Source: Xenorhabdus griffiniae (GTDB lineage Bacteria > Pseudomonadota > Gammaproteobacteria > Enterobacterales > Enterobacteriaceae). From it: a stretch of 50,245 bases of DNA. This document shows positions 9,300 through 18,621 of the stretch, one piece after another (within the stretch, counting starts at the first letter, position 1; every line of letters begins with the position of its first letter). Position numbers and translations under genes: made by a program. The notes under the pieces were generated by a model. That model had not been told where the DNA came from. It saw nothing but the letters and a program-made list of their open reading frames with translations, and searched no databases. The stretch spans positions 1 to 50,245 of the forward strand of contig NZ_JADEUF010000013.1 in the NCBI RefSeq assembly GCF_015163655.1. The letters are read 5' to 3'.

Positions 9300-10016
9300 A
9301 TGGATATGCAATCAAGAAAGTACGGTAGAACGTTCCATTACCCGTTCTCGCCAGGCACGACCAGTGATGATCGTATTAATCATCATTGGTGGCACGATAT
9401 GAAAAAAATTAAGCAGCTTATTCATACCGAAAAATTGGATGGTGAGAACAATTGTTTGAATCGCTATGGTGTATTTTCCCGTTCACATGTTGCACCAACA
9501 CAATCGGCATGGACACAACAAATTCGTCAGCGTTGGCAGTTAATTAAAGATGATTTAGGTGATATTGAGATCTTTGGTGAAAATCTTTACGCCATTCACT
9601 CCATTGAATATCTTCATATTGAAGAATATTTCTTTGTGTTTGCAGTGCGTATTAAAGATTGCTGGCTCAGTTGGGAAGAAGTCAAATTTTATGCGGAATT
9701 ATTTGATTTTCCGACAGTGCCTGAAATCAACTTTCCTGAAATACAGAATGAATCTGCATTTATGCAAAATATGATTGAAACGGCAAAGCAGAGGAGTTGT
9801 TTTTCTTCGTGGGATACACAAACCGGGAAGCCATGCTCAATGGAAGGCATTGTCAGTCGAGACGCTGGTGAATATTTGGTGACTGATTTTCCGCATCATG
9901 TTTTTAAATATGTACGAAAGAATCACGTCAAGACGGATATTCATTGGAAGCGGAACTGGCAAAGGGCACCTTTATATTTCGAGCAAAAGGAGAAAGGGAA
10001 TGGATTGGGTATTTAG
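9300..10016 (+). CDS. ATP-dependent RNA ligase (Rnl family)
   Basis: 238 residues. The nucleotidyltransferase motifs appear in order: motif I KLDG with the AMP-accepting K45, Ia SRS (60-62), III FGENLY (92-97), IIIa FFVFAV (111-116), IV EGIVSR (182-187) and V FKYVRK (202-207). The N-terminus RTFHYPFSPGTTSDDR is typical of small bacterial RNA ligases found beside end-healing enzymes. No long C-terminal domain is present, so this is a compact Rnl-type ligase rather than a DNA ligase. It overlaps the HD-Pnk gene by 17 nt, which implies translational coupling. The predicted role is sealing 3'-OH and 5'-phosphate RNA ends. Its own ribosome binding site is weak. Confidence 0.85.
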   Translation: MDMQSRKYGRTFHYPFSPGTTSDDRINHHWWHDMKKIKQLIHTEKLDGENNCLNRYGVFSRSHVAPTQSAWTQQIRQRWQLIKDDLGDIEIFGENLYAIHSIEYLHIEEYFFVFAVRIKDCWLSWEEVKFYAELFDFPTVPEINFPEIQNESAFMQNMIETAKQRSCFSSWDTQTGKPCSMEGIVSRDAGEYLVTDFPHHVFKYVRKNHVKTDIHWKRNWQRAPLYFEQKEKGNGLGI

Positions 10017-11127
10017 CCACCATAAATCATGGGATTATTTATCTTCAACTTTCTCTTTTATCGCTGATATGGCGGGGGTTCAACAAGATCCTATTCATCA
10101 TGCCGAAGGTGATGTTGCGATCCACACTCAAATGGTATTGGCTGCATTGGAGCAATTGCCTGAATATTCATTATTGGTTCCAGAAGAACAGGAAATTCTT
10201 TGGGCGGCAGCATTGTTACACGATGTAGAAAAACGTAATACGACGCGGGTAGATTGGGATGGGCGCATTATTTCTCCGGGACATGCGCGCAAGGGAGAGT
10301 TAACAACCAGGCAAATTTTGTTTCAGCAAATACCAACCCCATTTGCAATACGGGAACAAATAGCTGCACTTGTACGTTTTCACGGCTTACCATTGTGGTT
10401 AATGGAAAAACCTAACCCACAAAAGGCATTATTGGCAGCATCATTGCGTGTCGATACTTATTTACTGGCCTTATTGGCAAAAGCAGATGTATTGGGGCGC
10501 ATCTGCCATGATGCACAGGAATTACTGGGACGTATTGAATTATTTGAACTTTACTGTCGTGAGCAAGGCTGCTGGAGGGAGCCACGGGGATTTTCTTCCA
10601 GCGATGCCTGTTTCCATTACTTTTCTACGGAGAGTGAACAACCTAATTATCAGCCTTATGATAATTATGGCAGTCAGGTAACTTTGTTGTGTGGATTACC
10701 GGGTATGGGCAAAGACCATTTTATCCAGCGGCATGGTCAAGGTATGCCCGTGATTAGTCTGGATACGATTCGTCGTGATCATCAAATTAGCCCAGAAGAT
10801 AAGAAAGCCAATGGTTGGGTTGTACAGCAAGCAAAGCAGCAGGCCAAAGATAAATTGCGTAGCAGGCAAGATTTTATTTGGAATGCCACAAATTTGACAA
10901 GACAGATGCGCCAGCAACTGATCAACTTGTTTGTGAGTTATGGAGCCAGAGTCAGGCTTGTTTATATTGAACAAGACTATCAACGCTGGCGTCGACAGAA
11001 CAGGGATCGTCAATATGCAGTACCGGATAAGGTGATGGATCGGATGCTGGGTAAGTTAGAGGTGCCGACACCTGAAGAGGCGCATGAAGTCGGTTATTTC
11101 GTTGATTCGGAGATGTTAAATCGATAA
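10000..11127 (+). CDS. HD-Pnk: HD phosphoesterase fused to polynucleotide kinase
   Basis: 375 residues from ATG 10000, which has AAAAGGAG 7 nt upstream; a longer frame to 9898 overlaps the ligase and lacks such a site. The N-terminal HD domain has H42, HD at 74-75, GH with H95, FHG with H128 and D163 in KADVLGR. The C-terminal kinase has the P-loop GLPGMGKD (232-239), SLDTIRRD with D255, WNATNLT (294-300) and an arginine-rich lid YQRWRRQNRDR (327-337). The same fusion is known from Runella slithyformis HD-Pnk, which removes 2',3' phosphates and phosphorylates 5'-OH ends. With the ligase it would make broken RNA ends ligatable and seal them. Confidence 0.85.
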   Translation: MDWVFSHHKSWDYLSSTFSFIADMAGVQQDPIHHAEGDVAIHTQMVLAALEQLPEYSLLVPEEQEILWAAALLHDVEKRNTTRVDWDGRIISPGHARKGELTTRQILFQQIPTPFAIREQIAALVRFHGLPLWLMEKPNPQKALLAASLRVDTYLLALLAKADVLGRICHDAQELLGRIELFELYCREQGCWREPRGFSSSDACFHYFSTESEQPNYQPYDNYGSQVTLLCGLPGMGKDHFIQRHGQGMPVISLDTIRRDHQISPEDKKANGWVVQQAKQQAKDKLRSRQDFIWNATNLTRQMRQQLINLFVSYGARVRLVYIEQDYQRWRRQNRDRQYAVPDKVMDRMLGKLEVPTPEEAHEVGYFVDSEMLNR

Positions 11128-11187
11128 CTGCCAAATATGTTGCTGGGGATTTTGGTGAAAAAACCGGCTTAAAAACATTCCGTTGTA

Positions 11188-11226
11188 AAAACAGAAGGTT
11201 GCTGGAATTATGCAGCCTTCTGTTTT
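11188..11226. terminator. bidirectional terminator between HD-Pnk and the DsbB-like gene
   Basis: A 15 bp stem (11188-11202 with 11212-11226, one G-U pair) and a 9-base loop. The left arm begins AAAACAGAAGG and the right arm ends CCTTCTGTTTT, so both strands get a T-run. It separates two convergent transcripts. Confidence 0.85.
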
Positions 11227-11249
11227 AATAGTTTCAATATAAATAAAGA

Positions 11250-11816
11250 TTACTTTTGCAATAACTGATAGAACGTTGGGTTATCATCACATTGTCCGCC
11301 ACCACACTCTAATAGGGTGGAAACCAGATTAGCTGCAATCAAAAATGCGAATAAGCCCATGACAATTTTGCCTGAAGTTGGTGGTGTGTATCTTGCTGAA
11401 TCAACATTGCCTGCTTTCAGGGGCATGATAGCGGCGATGGCAATAATAGTCAGAATAGATAGAATGGCAGCCCAGGTATAAAAATGCAGACCGAAGAAAG
11501 CTGAACCATACCCCGTATCGCCCGGCATGATATGGAGAGACACCTGACGCATGGCAATGAAACCAGTTATAATACAGCCAAGCAGTGAAAGGCTATAATG
11601 GGCATTTTTTATGCCGAAATAAAGATTAAACAAAAAGCCAAAACCAATCATGATAATGCCTGCTCGCTGCAATAAACATAACGGGCAGGGAAGTTCAAAG
11701 CGTGCTAATTGATAATAAAACGCGACGATCAAAACCACACTAATACCGAACAGCCCCAGAATATTTAAGGCCATTGCAAGATTAATATTACGCGGTGCTG
11801 ACATTGTATTATTCAT
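11250..11816 (-). CDS. DsbB-family disulfide oxidoreductase, atypical
   Basis: 188 residues with about five membrane segments. CPLC (44-47) in LPCPLCLLQRAG is the quinone-linked DsbB active site. Classical DsbB has its second cysteine pair in a periplasmic loop. Here the other pair is at the extreme C-terminus, CGGGQC (171-176), after the last membrane helix. The protein would pass electrons from a DsbA-like partner to quinone, but no partner is in the window. It starts at ATG 11816 with GGAGG upstream and lies 12 nt after the small DUF5993 gene. It is unlikely to be the housekeeping dsbB. Confidence 0.75.
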   Translation of the reverse strand: MNNTMSAPRNINLAMALNILGLFGISVVLIVAFYYQLARFELPCPLCLLQRAGIIMIGFGFLFNLYFGIKNAHYSLSLLGCIITGFIAMRQVSLHIMPGDTGYGSAFFGLHFYTWAAILSILTIIAIAAIMPLKAGNVDSARYTPPTSGKIVMGLFAFLIAANLVSTLLECGGGQCDDNPTFYQLLQK

Positions 11817-11828
11817 TACGGCCTCCGA

Positions 11829-11987
11829 TTAGAAAGAAAGGTTCAATGCATCAGTTGCATGATATTTAAACCAAAATACCGTGATGATGAATAAAGCAAA
11901 CCACAGGGTATACGTCAGCTTTTTCTTATCGGTAACAACTGTGACGATGATAATTAGCGCAATTAAGAACGGTAAAAACATATACAT
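11829..11987 (-). CDS. DUF5993-like small membrane protein
   Basis: 52 residues, MYMFLPFLIALIIIVTVV then a DKKK turn and a second hydrophobic stretch LWFALFIITVFWF, ending DALNLSF. Two membrane helices are joined by a basic loop. A GGAG site lies 7 nt before the ATG, and its stop is 12 nt before the DsbB-like start, so the two form an operon. Size, topology and pairing with a DsbB-like gene fit the DUF5993 family as I recall it. Its function is unknown, and a helper role for the oxidoreductase is an inference. Confidence 0.65.
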   Translation of the reverse strand: MYMFLPFLIALIIIVTVVTDKKKLTYTLWFALFIITVFWFKYHATDALNLSF

Positions 11988-12672
11988 GTTTAATCTCCAT
12001 TATAAATTTTAAGCATATGTTATGCCATTATGGCACTAATGCTTCGGCAATGTGAGTATTAATAATATTAGATCAACAATACATTATGAGATCACCAAAA
12101 AATTATTTTGATCGGTTATTTATTCATCCTTTTTTATTCATCCTTTTGTCTTATAGGAAGCTGGTTTTTGAGTGAAAAATGAACTTATTTTCAGGAATAA
12201 ACGTAATAAATAGCTAGGAAAATTTCAATTTTGTAGAAGACTGTGTTGAGTGTTCATTAAATAATAAATATAAGGAATAATTTAACATAAATTTCTTTCA
12301 ATTTTAGTTCATTATCATGATAGGCTCAGATTGAAATTATAATGTAATTAGTTAAGTCTTGGGACTACCAATAATTTGTTAATTGAATTATCTTCCTATT
12401 TAGTTGTTTCTCCTCATTTTTTAACTGTATAACGTGAATTTTAATATTTATCTCCATGATTTTAAATGTTATTTTTAATTTTTTGTGGCGATTTCTTTGA
12501 AAGTGTGAGATATATTTTTTTGTCATCGGAAATTTCACCTCAATATGATTTTTAGCGCTATTAGACAGTATGGTTAAACATTAAAATAATTATATAATAT
12601 ATTTGTTAAATCTTTTAACAACAAAGAGAAACAGTCTGTCTTTATTATTCTTGAATTAGAAGAAAGGCCACA

Positions 12673-12766
12673 AATCTTATCCCCGTTTACACGGGGAACA
12701 TTTGGTTTCTCACCATAAAGATAAACATTCTGTTGGTTTATCCCCGCACATGGTAGCGGGGAAAAA
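12673..12766 (-). CRISPR. degenerate type I-E CRISPR remnant (two repeats, one spacer)
   Basis: On the minus strand, repeat A (12766-12734) reads TTCCCCGC...GCGGGGATAAACC with a loop 4 nt longer than normal. Repeat B (12701-12673) reads GTTCCCCGTGTAAACGGGG then ATAA, with a decayed 3' end. Both match the type I-E repeat plan (GTTCCCCG-stem-CGGGGATAAACCG). The spacer between them (12702-12733) is exactly 32 nt and the CCCC-to-CCCC period is exactly 61 bp, as in I-E arrays. A decayed 3' end is typical of the last repeat. No cas genes are in the window. Confidence 0.55.
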
Positions 12767-12790
12767 ACTGGATGATGTGACTAAATTTCA

Positions 12791-12808
12791 ATCTCCTCCC
12801 AAGGAGAT
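12791..12808 (-). terminator. possible uvrA terminator
   Basis: A 6 bp stem, ATCTCC with GGAGAT, and a 6-base loop, 22 bp beyond the uvrA stop. On the minus strand it is followed by TGAAATTTAG, a weak U-run. If it leaks, uvrA transcripts would run through the CRISPR remnant. Confidence 0.4.
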
Positions 12809-12829
12809 AATAGCATCAAAATAGTAATA

Positions 12830-15667
12830 TTATCCTAACTTATATTGAATTAATGGCTTCAAAAAACGAGCAGTATGAGATTTTTCACATTGAATAACTT
12901 CTTCGGGTGTTCCTGAAACCAATATTTCACCACCGCCGCTACCACCTTCAGGGCCAAGATCGACAATCCAGTCAGCCGTTTTGATTACATCCAGATTATG
13001 TTCGATGACGACAATTGTATTTCCTTGATCCCGCAATTGATGCAGAACGGATAATAGTTGCTGAATATCCGCAAAATGCAGGCCGGTTGTTGGCTCGTCA
13101 AGGATATACAGTGTCTGGCCTGTACCCCGTTTAGACAATTCCCGTGCCAGTTTTACCCGCTGCGCTTCCCCGCCAGAAAGTGTTGTTGCGGATTGCCCCA
13201 GGCGAATATAGGAAAGGCCGACATCTATCAAAGTTTGCAACTTGCGGGAAAGCGCAGGGACTGCGTCAAAAAACTCACGAGCCTCTTCGATGGTCATATT
13301 CAGCACTTCATTAATATTCTTGCCCTTATATTTGATTTCCAGCGTTTCTCGATTGTAACGCTTGCCCTTACATTGATCGCAAGGCACATAAACATCAGGT
13401 AAGAAATGCATCTCAACTTTAATTACGCCATCGCCCTGACAAGCTTCACAACGTCCACCTTTAACGTTGAAACTGAAACGCCCCGGTGTATAGCCACGGG
13501 TACGGGATTCAGGAACGCCTGAGAATAACTCTCTGACAGGCGTAAATATACCCGTATAAGTGGCAGGATTTGAACGTGGGGTTCTGCCAATCGGGCTTTG
13601 GTCTATATCGATCACCTTATCAAAATGCTCAAGACCCTGGATATCAATATAAGGGGCAGGACTAATATTTGTTGCTCCGTTTAACTGACGCTGTGCAATA
13701 GGAAATAACGTATCGTTGATCAACGTTGATTTACCGGAACCAGAAACGCCTGTGATACAAGTGAACAGGCCGACGGGGAGATTTAATGTCACCTTTTTCA
13801 GGTTATTGCCTTTTGCGCCAATCAATTTCAGCATCTTATCTGGATTAACAGACACGCGCTGCTCTGGAATAGCAATTTGACGTTCACCACTGAGGAATTT
13901 TCCTGTGAGTGATTTTGGGCTTGCCATGATAGCGGTAATCGTTCCTTCGGCAACAATCTCGCCGCCATGTACACCCGCACCCGGCCCGATGTCAATAATA
14001 TGGTCAGCCGCACGGATGGCATCTTCGTCATGTTCGACAACGATAACCGTGTTACCCAAATTGCGCAGGTGAAGTAAGGTTTCCAGCAAACGCTCATTAT
14101 CCCTCTGATGCAGGCCAATGGAAGGCTCATCCAGCACATACATCACACCGACGAGCCCTGCACCAATCTGGCTCGCCAAACGGATACGCTGAGCTTCCCC
14201 ACCGGAAAGCGTTTCTGCTGAACGGGAGAGCGTCAGGTAATTTAATCCAACATTAACCAAGAATTTCAGGCGATCACGGATCTCTTTCAGGACTTTTTCG
14301 GCAATTTGGGCGCGTTGTCCACTCAGCTTGATATTTTGGAAAAACGCCATCGCATGACCGATGCTGAAATCCGAAATTTGTGGCAGCGTAGTATCTTCAA
14401 TAAAGACATAACGCGCTTCCTTACGTAGTCGTGTTCCATCGCAGGAAACGCAAGATCGGTTGCTGATATATTTTGCTAACTCTTCCCGTACGGCGGTGGA
14501 TTCCGTCTCTTTATAGCGGCGTTCCATATTGTGCAGAACACCTTCGAACGGATGGTGGCGAACAGTCACATCACCACGATCATTGGTGTATTTAAATTCG
14601 ATGGATTCTTTACCGGAACCGTATAAAACCACTTTCTGAATGGTTGGGCTTAACTGATTAAACGGTGTTTCGATATCGAATTTGTAATGTTCTGCCAGTG
14701 ATCTTAGCATCTGAAAGTAATAGAAGTTACGGCGATCCCAACCACGGATCGCACCTCCGGCAAGGGAGATACCTTCATTTTGGACAACGCGTTCGGGATC
14801 AAAAAATTGCTGAACCCCTAATCCATCACAAGTAGGGCAAGCCCCTGCGGGATTGTTGAAGGAAAACAAGCGAGGTTCTAACTCGCTCATACTATAGCCA
14901 CAGATTGGACAAGCAAAATTGGCGGAGAAGATCAGTTCTTCGGCCTGTGTATCATCCATATTGGCAATGACGGCAGTACCACCGGAAAGTTCTAATGCAG
15001 TTTCGAATGATTCCGCTAATCGCTGGGCGAGATCAGCACGCACTTTAAAGCGGTCAATGACGACTTCAATGGTATGTTTTTTCTGTAATTCGAGTTTTGG
15101 TGGATCGGAAAGGTCACACACTTCGCCATCAATACGGGCGCGGATATAGCCTTGTGCAGCGAGATTATCCAGCAGCTTGGTATGTTCGCCTTTACGTTCT
15201 TTGACGACAGGAGCCAGTAACATCAGGCGTTGGCCTTCTGGTAGTGCCAAGACATTATCTACCATCTGGCTGATTGTTTGTGCCGCCAGCGTGATATCAT
15301 GCTCAGGGCAACGTGGTTCACCCACTCGCGCAAATAGCAGACGGAGATAATCGTGAATTTCAGTTATCGTGCCGACCGTAGAACGTGGGTTATGGGAAGT
15401 AGACTTTTGCTCAATGGAAATGGCCGGGGATAGCCCTTCAATATGATCGACATCCGGTTTTTCCATCAGTGACAAAAACTGGCGCGCATACGCAGAGAGG
15501 GATTCAACATAGCGACGTTGCCCTTCCGCATACAGAGTATCGAAAGCCAAAGATGACTTACCGGAACCCGATAGCCCAGTAATGACTATCAGCTTGTCAC
15601 GGGGAATTATTAAATTGATATTCTTAAGATTATGGGTGCGGGCGCCCCGAACTTCGATGTTATCCAT
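12830..15667 (-). CDS. uvrA: excinuclease ABC subunit A UvrA
   Basis: 945 residues (E. coli 940). This is the damage-sensing ATPase of nucleotide excision repair. It has two ABC modules: Walker [10 protein letters not shown] near residue 31 and GVSGSGKST in the second half, with paired LSGGEAQR signatures. Zinc-binding sets are CPICGY...CPTCDGLG and CEACQGDG...CDQCKGKRY. The start [16 protein letters not shown] is the family norm. It is divergent from ssb and shares the LexA-controlled region with it, as in E. coli. Confidence 0.97.
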   Translation of the reverse strand: MDNIEVRGARTHNLKNINLIIPRDKLIVITGLSGSGKSSLAFDTLYAEGQRRYVESLSAYARQFLSLMEKPDVDHIEGLSPAISIEQKSTSHNPRSTVGTITEIHDYLRLLFARVGEPRCPEHDITLAAQTISQMVDNVLALPEGQRLMLLAPVVKERKGEHTKLLDNLAAQGYIRARIDGEVCDLSDPPKLELQKKHTIEVVIDRFKVRADLAQRLAESFETALELSGGTAVIANMDDTQAEELIFSANFACPICGYSMSELEPRLFSFNNPAGACPTCDGLGVQQFFDPERVVQNEGISLAGGAIRGWDRRNFYYFQMLRSLAEHYKFDIETPFNQLSPTIQKVVLYGSGKESIEFKYTNDRGDVTVRHHPFEGVLHNMERRYKETESTAVREELAKYISNRSCVSCDGTRLRKEARYVFIEDTTLPQISDFSIGHAMAFFQNIKLSGQRAQIAEKVLKEIRDRLKFLVNVGLNYLTLSRSAETLSGGEAQRIRLASQIGAGLVGVMYVLDEPSIGLHQRDNERLLETLLHLRNLGNTVIVVEHDEDAIRAADHIIDIGPGAGVHGGEIVAEGTITAIMASPKSLTGKFLSGERQIAIPEQRVSVNPDKMLKLIGAKGNNLKKVTLNLPVGLFTCITGVSGSGKSTLINDTLFPIAQRQLNGATNISPAPYIDIQGLEHFDKVIDIDQSPIGRTPRSNPATYTGIFTPVRELFSGVPESRTRGYTPGRFSFNVKGGRCEACQGDGVIKVEMHFLPDVYVPCDQCKGKRYNRETLEIKYKGKNINEVLNMTIEEAREFFDAVPALSRKLQTLIDVGLSYIRLGQSATTLSGGEAQRVKLARELSKRGTGQTLYILDEPTTGLHFADIQQLLSVLHQLRDQGNTIVVIEHNLDVIKTADWIVDLGPEGGSGGGEILVSGTPEEVIQCEKSHTARFLKPLIQYKLG

Positions 15668-15729
15668 ATACCACTTCCCAGATTATTGATAGAGCAAAAC
15701 TCACAAACGCGTTATTATTGCACAAACAT

Positions 15730-15749
15730 TGCTGAATGGATATACAGTA
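15730..15749 (-). promoter_or_regulatory. LexA (SOS) box of uvrA/ssb
   Basis: On the minus strand TACTGTATATCCATTCAGCA. It fits the CTGT-N8-ACAG pattern with one change in the second half and differs little from the known E. coli uvrA box. It lies 62 bp before uvrA. Confidence 0.85.
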
Positions 15750-15917
15750 TTTAACGGGCAATCATGCTGTCACCATGACAATGTAAAGTACGATGCGCTT
15801 CGCAAAGTATAATATAACGGCTCTCTGTTTAAACTTATCCCTCGCATGGTAAACTACATTGCTTATAATTAGAGAAATCCGTTTTTAGCAAAATTCATTT
15901 CATCAGGAGTATTCCCA

Positions 15918-16433
15918 ATGGCCAGCAGAGGCATAAACAAAGTTATTTTAGTGGGTAATTTGGGACAGGACCCAGAAGTTCGCTATATGCCGAATGGCGG
16001 TGCAGTGACCAACATTACCCTGGCAACGTCTGAGAGCTGGCGTGATAAACAAACCGGTGAGATGAGAGAGAAAACCGAATGGCATCGTGTCGTGTTTTTC
16101 GGCAAATTAGCCGAAGTCGCCGGTGAATATTTGCGCAAAGGTTCTCAGGTTTATATTGAAGGTTCTTTGCAGACTCGTAAATGGCAGGATCAGAACGGCC
16201 AAGACCGTTATACCACGGAAATTGTCGTGAATCCTGTCGGTGGGGTAATGCAGATGCTGGGTAGCCGTAGTGGTGCAGCACAGGATGCGCCAGCGCAAGG
16301 CGGTTGGGGGCAACCACAACAGCCACAAGCCTCTCAGCAATTCAGTGGCGGTGCTCCATCTCGTCCAGCGCAGTCGCCTATGCCACAGAGCAATGAGCCG
16401 CCGATGGATTTCGATGACGACATTCCTTTCTGA
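15918..16433 (+). CDS. ssb: single-stranded DNA-binding protein Ssb
   Basis: 171 residues. The OB fold (1-110) begins [29 protein letters not shown] Gly/Gln/Pro-rich linker (about 120-160) follows, then the acidic tip MDFDDDIPF that recruits repair and replication proteins. CAGGA precedes the ATG. It is divergent from uvrA as in E. coli. Confidence 0.97.
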   Translation: MASRGINKVILVGNLGQDPEVRYMPNGGAVTNITLATSESWRDKQTGEMREKTEWHRVVFFGKLAEVAGEYLRKGSQVYIEGSLQTRKWQDQNGQDRYTTEIVVNPVGGVMQMLGSRSGAAQDAPAQGGWGQPQQPQASQQFSGGAPSRPAQSPMPQSNEPPMDFDDDIPF

Positions 16434-16503
16434 GTGAATTGAAAAAGTAGCTTGATTCTGGTCAGGACCAGTCACAGATTTTGCGATCTGTAGTCGTTTA
16501 ACT

Positions 16504-16546
16504 TTGATCTGGCAATTGTTTTTTGTTTCGATAATTGTCAGATCAA
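16504..16546. terminator. inverted repeat between ssb and the aadA-like gene
   Basis: A 14 bp stem, TTGATCTGGCAATT (16504-16517) with AATTGTCAGATCAA (16533-16546), one G-U pair and a T-rich loop. It overlaps the stop of the minus-strand gene. There is no long T-run after it. A second small hairpin, ACAGAT...ATCTGT, sits at 16474-16491. Probably a shared transcription end. Confidence 0.55.
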
Positions 16547-17325
16547 GTCTTAAGTTTCACACTTAGATTTGTTAGCACACAATCGTGCAGCGAACTTACC
16601 GTAATTTGAAGTTCTTGCTGGCGATTTTGCCAATCTTCTTCATGTCCTTTCAAATAGGTTTCCCGCACATCGGCTAAGACTGCGGCCTGTGTGGCAGGAA
16701 GACGCGCAGCCGCCCAATCGGCAGCAACATCCTTAGAAACAAACTCTCCCGTCACTAATGTCCGCCACATACGCGCCAGCGTTAGAAGGACATTACGTTC
16801 ATCTCCCTGTAGCGTCTCAATTAAATTCGGCAGGACATCCTTAATAGCCCGATGAATGTCCGAACTTGGAATAGCGGCTAGAAGACTGCTTGTGTTGGGG
16901 CCGAGCAGCGGTATTGCTTCCTGCCGTGCTTGAGCCAACACTAAGGTAAGTTCTGGATCACAAACCGACTTGGGAATATTTCCCACCTCATATTCATGGC
17001 GTAGCCACTCGCCGTAAATAAATTCACTTCGGGCAGGATAAAACGATGCACTGAGATCGGCGACCAAGAAAACAATCAGTTCAATAGGGCGACGCCCATC
17101 AGGATCAAAAGGATATCGGCCTGATATCATCATTAAATCGGCAACGAGAGATGTCCGAACCTCAGATGTCATCGGTTGGTCAATAACCACGAGCAAATCT
17201 ACATCGCTGCGGGGGCGAAGACCACCAACCGCAGCCGAACCATGAAGGTAGACCGCGACCAGCGATTCGGCTAATCGCTTCTGAACGATAAACAATGCTT
17301 GCTTTGCTTCGGAAGGAATAGTCAT
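16543..17325 (-). CDS. AadA-like aminoglycoside nucleotidyltransferase
   Basis: 260 residues. The N-terminal nucleotidyltransferase core is LHGSAAVGGLRPRSDVDLLVV, with G29-S30 and metal ligands D41 and D43; E82 in RPIELIVF is a candidate third acidic residue. The C-terminal helical domain keeps GDERNVLLTLARMW, LVTGEF and SKDVAADWAAARLP, as in AadA enzymes that adenylylate streptomycin and spectinomycin. No attC site, integrase or IS lies near, so it is not a mobile integron cassette. It resembles the silent chromosomal aadA of Salmonella more than an acquired gene. Actual resistance is not shown by sequence. Confidence 0.85.
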   Translation of the reverse strand: MTIPSEAKQALFIVQKRLAESLVAVYLHGSAAVGGLRPRSDVDLLVVIDQPMTSEVRTSLVADLMMISGRYPFDPDGRRPIELIVFLVADLSASFYPARSEFIYGEWLRHEYEVGNIPKSVCDPELTLVLAQARQEAIPLLGPNTSSLLAAIPSSDIHRAIKDVLPNLIETLQGDERNVLLTLARMWRTLVTGEFVSKDVAADWAAARLPATQAAVLADVRETYLKGHEEDWQNRQQELQITVSSLHDCVLTNLSVKLKT

Positions 17326-17407
17326 TAATTAGCTCACTCATAAAATATTCATGCTAAATAATATTGCTCAAAATTATCACCAGCAAAGCAAACAAACAGC
17401 ATGAGCA

Positions 17408-17513
17408 TATACCAATCTCACTTCAAGATGAGTGTAATTTCTCCCCCGCAAAGCGGGGAGAAATCAGATTTCATATCATGTTGTAAATTGCAACTTGAAG
17501 TTTAATGCGTATA
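17408..17513 (+). repeat. MITE-like hairpin repeat, copy 3
   Basis: TATACCAATCTCACTTCAAG at the left; CAACTTGAAGTTTAATGCGTATA at the right; central stem AATTTCTCCCC/GGGGAGAAAT. It lies between the convergently oriented 3' end of glk and the upstream region of the aadA-like gene. The promoter-like right end (TTGCAA, 16 bases, TATATA) points antisense into the glk 3' end. Confidence 0.9.
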
Positions 17514-17533
17514 TATAAATATCTTGGTTCTAT

Positions 17534-18502
17534 TTAACCAATCGCTTTACCCAGCAATTGGCGAATATAAGATCCTGCGCCTAATAACCCCGGGTTGTCA
17601 TGAGTAATCAGATACACGGGAATATCTTTTAAATAGTCCGTAAATCTGCCTTTGTTTTCAAATCCTTGTCGGAAACCTGATTTTTGGAAGAAATCAAAGA
17701 AACGTGGGACGATCCCACCTGCAATGTAAACACCGCCAAATGCACCCATATTCAGCGCTAAATTCCCACCAAAACGTCCTAACGCGGTACAGAAGAGTTC
17801 TAACGCTTGTTTGCAGATAGAGCAATTTCCATTCAGTGCACGGTCAGAAACTTCGCGAGGGGTAAGATCTTCGGCGACTTGCCCGTTGAGTTTCATCAGG
17901 GAACGATAAATATTCACTAAACCAGGGCCGGAAAGGACTCGTTCAGCGGAGACATGCCCATATTCTTCGCGCAGTACGCTTAGCATATGATCTTCTTCCG
18001 CACTATCTGGCGCGAACTCTACGTGACCACCTTCACCAGGTAAGCTCATCCATTGGCTGCCTGTGTGAACAAGATGCGCGACTCCTAATCCAGTCCCTGC
18101 ACCATAAACCGCAATAGGGCGTTTAGTTTGAGGTTGCTTTCCACCAATCTGAATTGCATCATCTGTTCCCAGAACCGGAATGGCGAGGGAAACGGCGGTA
18201 AAATCGTTAATCACCTCAAAACGTTCCCATCCCAAAGAGGCTTTCATTTGGCTAACAGAAAAACGCCAACTGTGGTTAGTCATGCTGATTACATCATCCG
18301 TCACCGGACAGGCAATAGCGATACTGCCATATTTGACTTCACAATTCTGCTGTTTCAAATATTGGCGGATAACAATCTCAAGCGATTCATAATGTGCACA
18401 GGGATAGAATTCGACCGCGCTCAATTGCCCGGTATCTACATCACATAATGCCAGACGTGCATTTGTACCGCCGATATCACCTACCAGGGCATAAGTTGTC
18501 AT
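17534..18502 (-). CDS. glk: glucokinase Glk
   Basis: 322 residues (E. coli 321). It phosphorylates glucose with ATP in the cytoplasm. The phosphate loop [13 protein letters not shown] is at 7-19. [11 protein letters not shown] holds the catalytic Asp, GAGTGLGVA binds ATP, and [11 protein letters not shown] and the GGIVPRF region complete the proteobacterial glucokinase type. In E. coli glk lies elsewhere, so its place between ssb and ghxP differs. A GGAG site precedes the ATG. Confidence 0.95.
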   Translation of the reverse strand: MTTYALVGDIGGTNARLALCDVDTGQLSAVEFYPCAHYESLEIVIRQYLKQQNCEVKYGSIAIACPVTDDVISMTNHSWRFSVSQMKASLGWERFEVINDFTAVSLAIPVLGTDDAIQIGGKQPQTKRPIAVYGAGTGLGVAHLVHTGSQWMSLPGEGGHVEFAPDSAEEDHMLSVLREEYGHVSAERVLSGPGLVNIYRSLMKLNGQVAEDLTPREVSDRALNGNCSICKQALELFCTALGRFGGNLALNMGAFGGVYIAGGIVPRFFDFFQKSGFRQGFENKGRFTDYLKDIPVYLITHDNPGLLGAGSYIRQLLGKAIG

Positions 18503-18621
18503 GGTTTATCTCCTTAATTCTTACAGAAATCCTAATGAAGCAGTCAAAAGTCGAATTGAGGGGATTTTACACAAGGTCAGGCTTAAAGGCCGCATAAAAA
18601 TGTGTCGATATGGTGAGGGAA

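Larger units (their letters stand above)
11988..12829. other. 842 bp AT-rich intergenic region
   Basis: No credible ORF is seen. The region is strongly AT-rich. It carries a tandem 14 bp duplication (TTATTCATCCTTTT at 12120-12133 and 12134-12147), the CRISPR-like remnant at 12673-12766, and the uvrA terminator candidate at its right end. It may be remains of lost genes or an H-NS-type silenced stretch. Confidence 0.5.

Noticed and set aside
9898-9999. Longer N-terminus for HD-Pnk
   Set aside because: This stretch codes for the ligase motif V region in another frame, and ATG 10000 has the good ribosome binding site.
16543-17325. Integron gene cassette
   Set aside because: No attC-like 59-base element, integrase or second cassette nearby; the flanking inverted repeat is a terminator-type hairpin.
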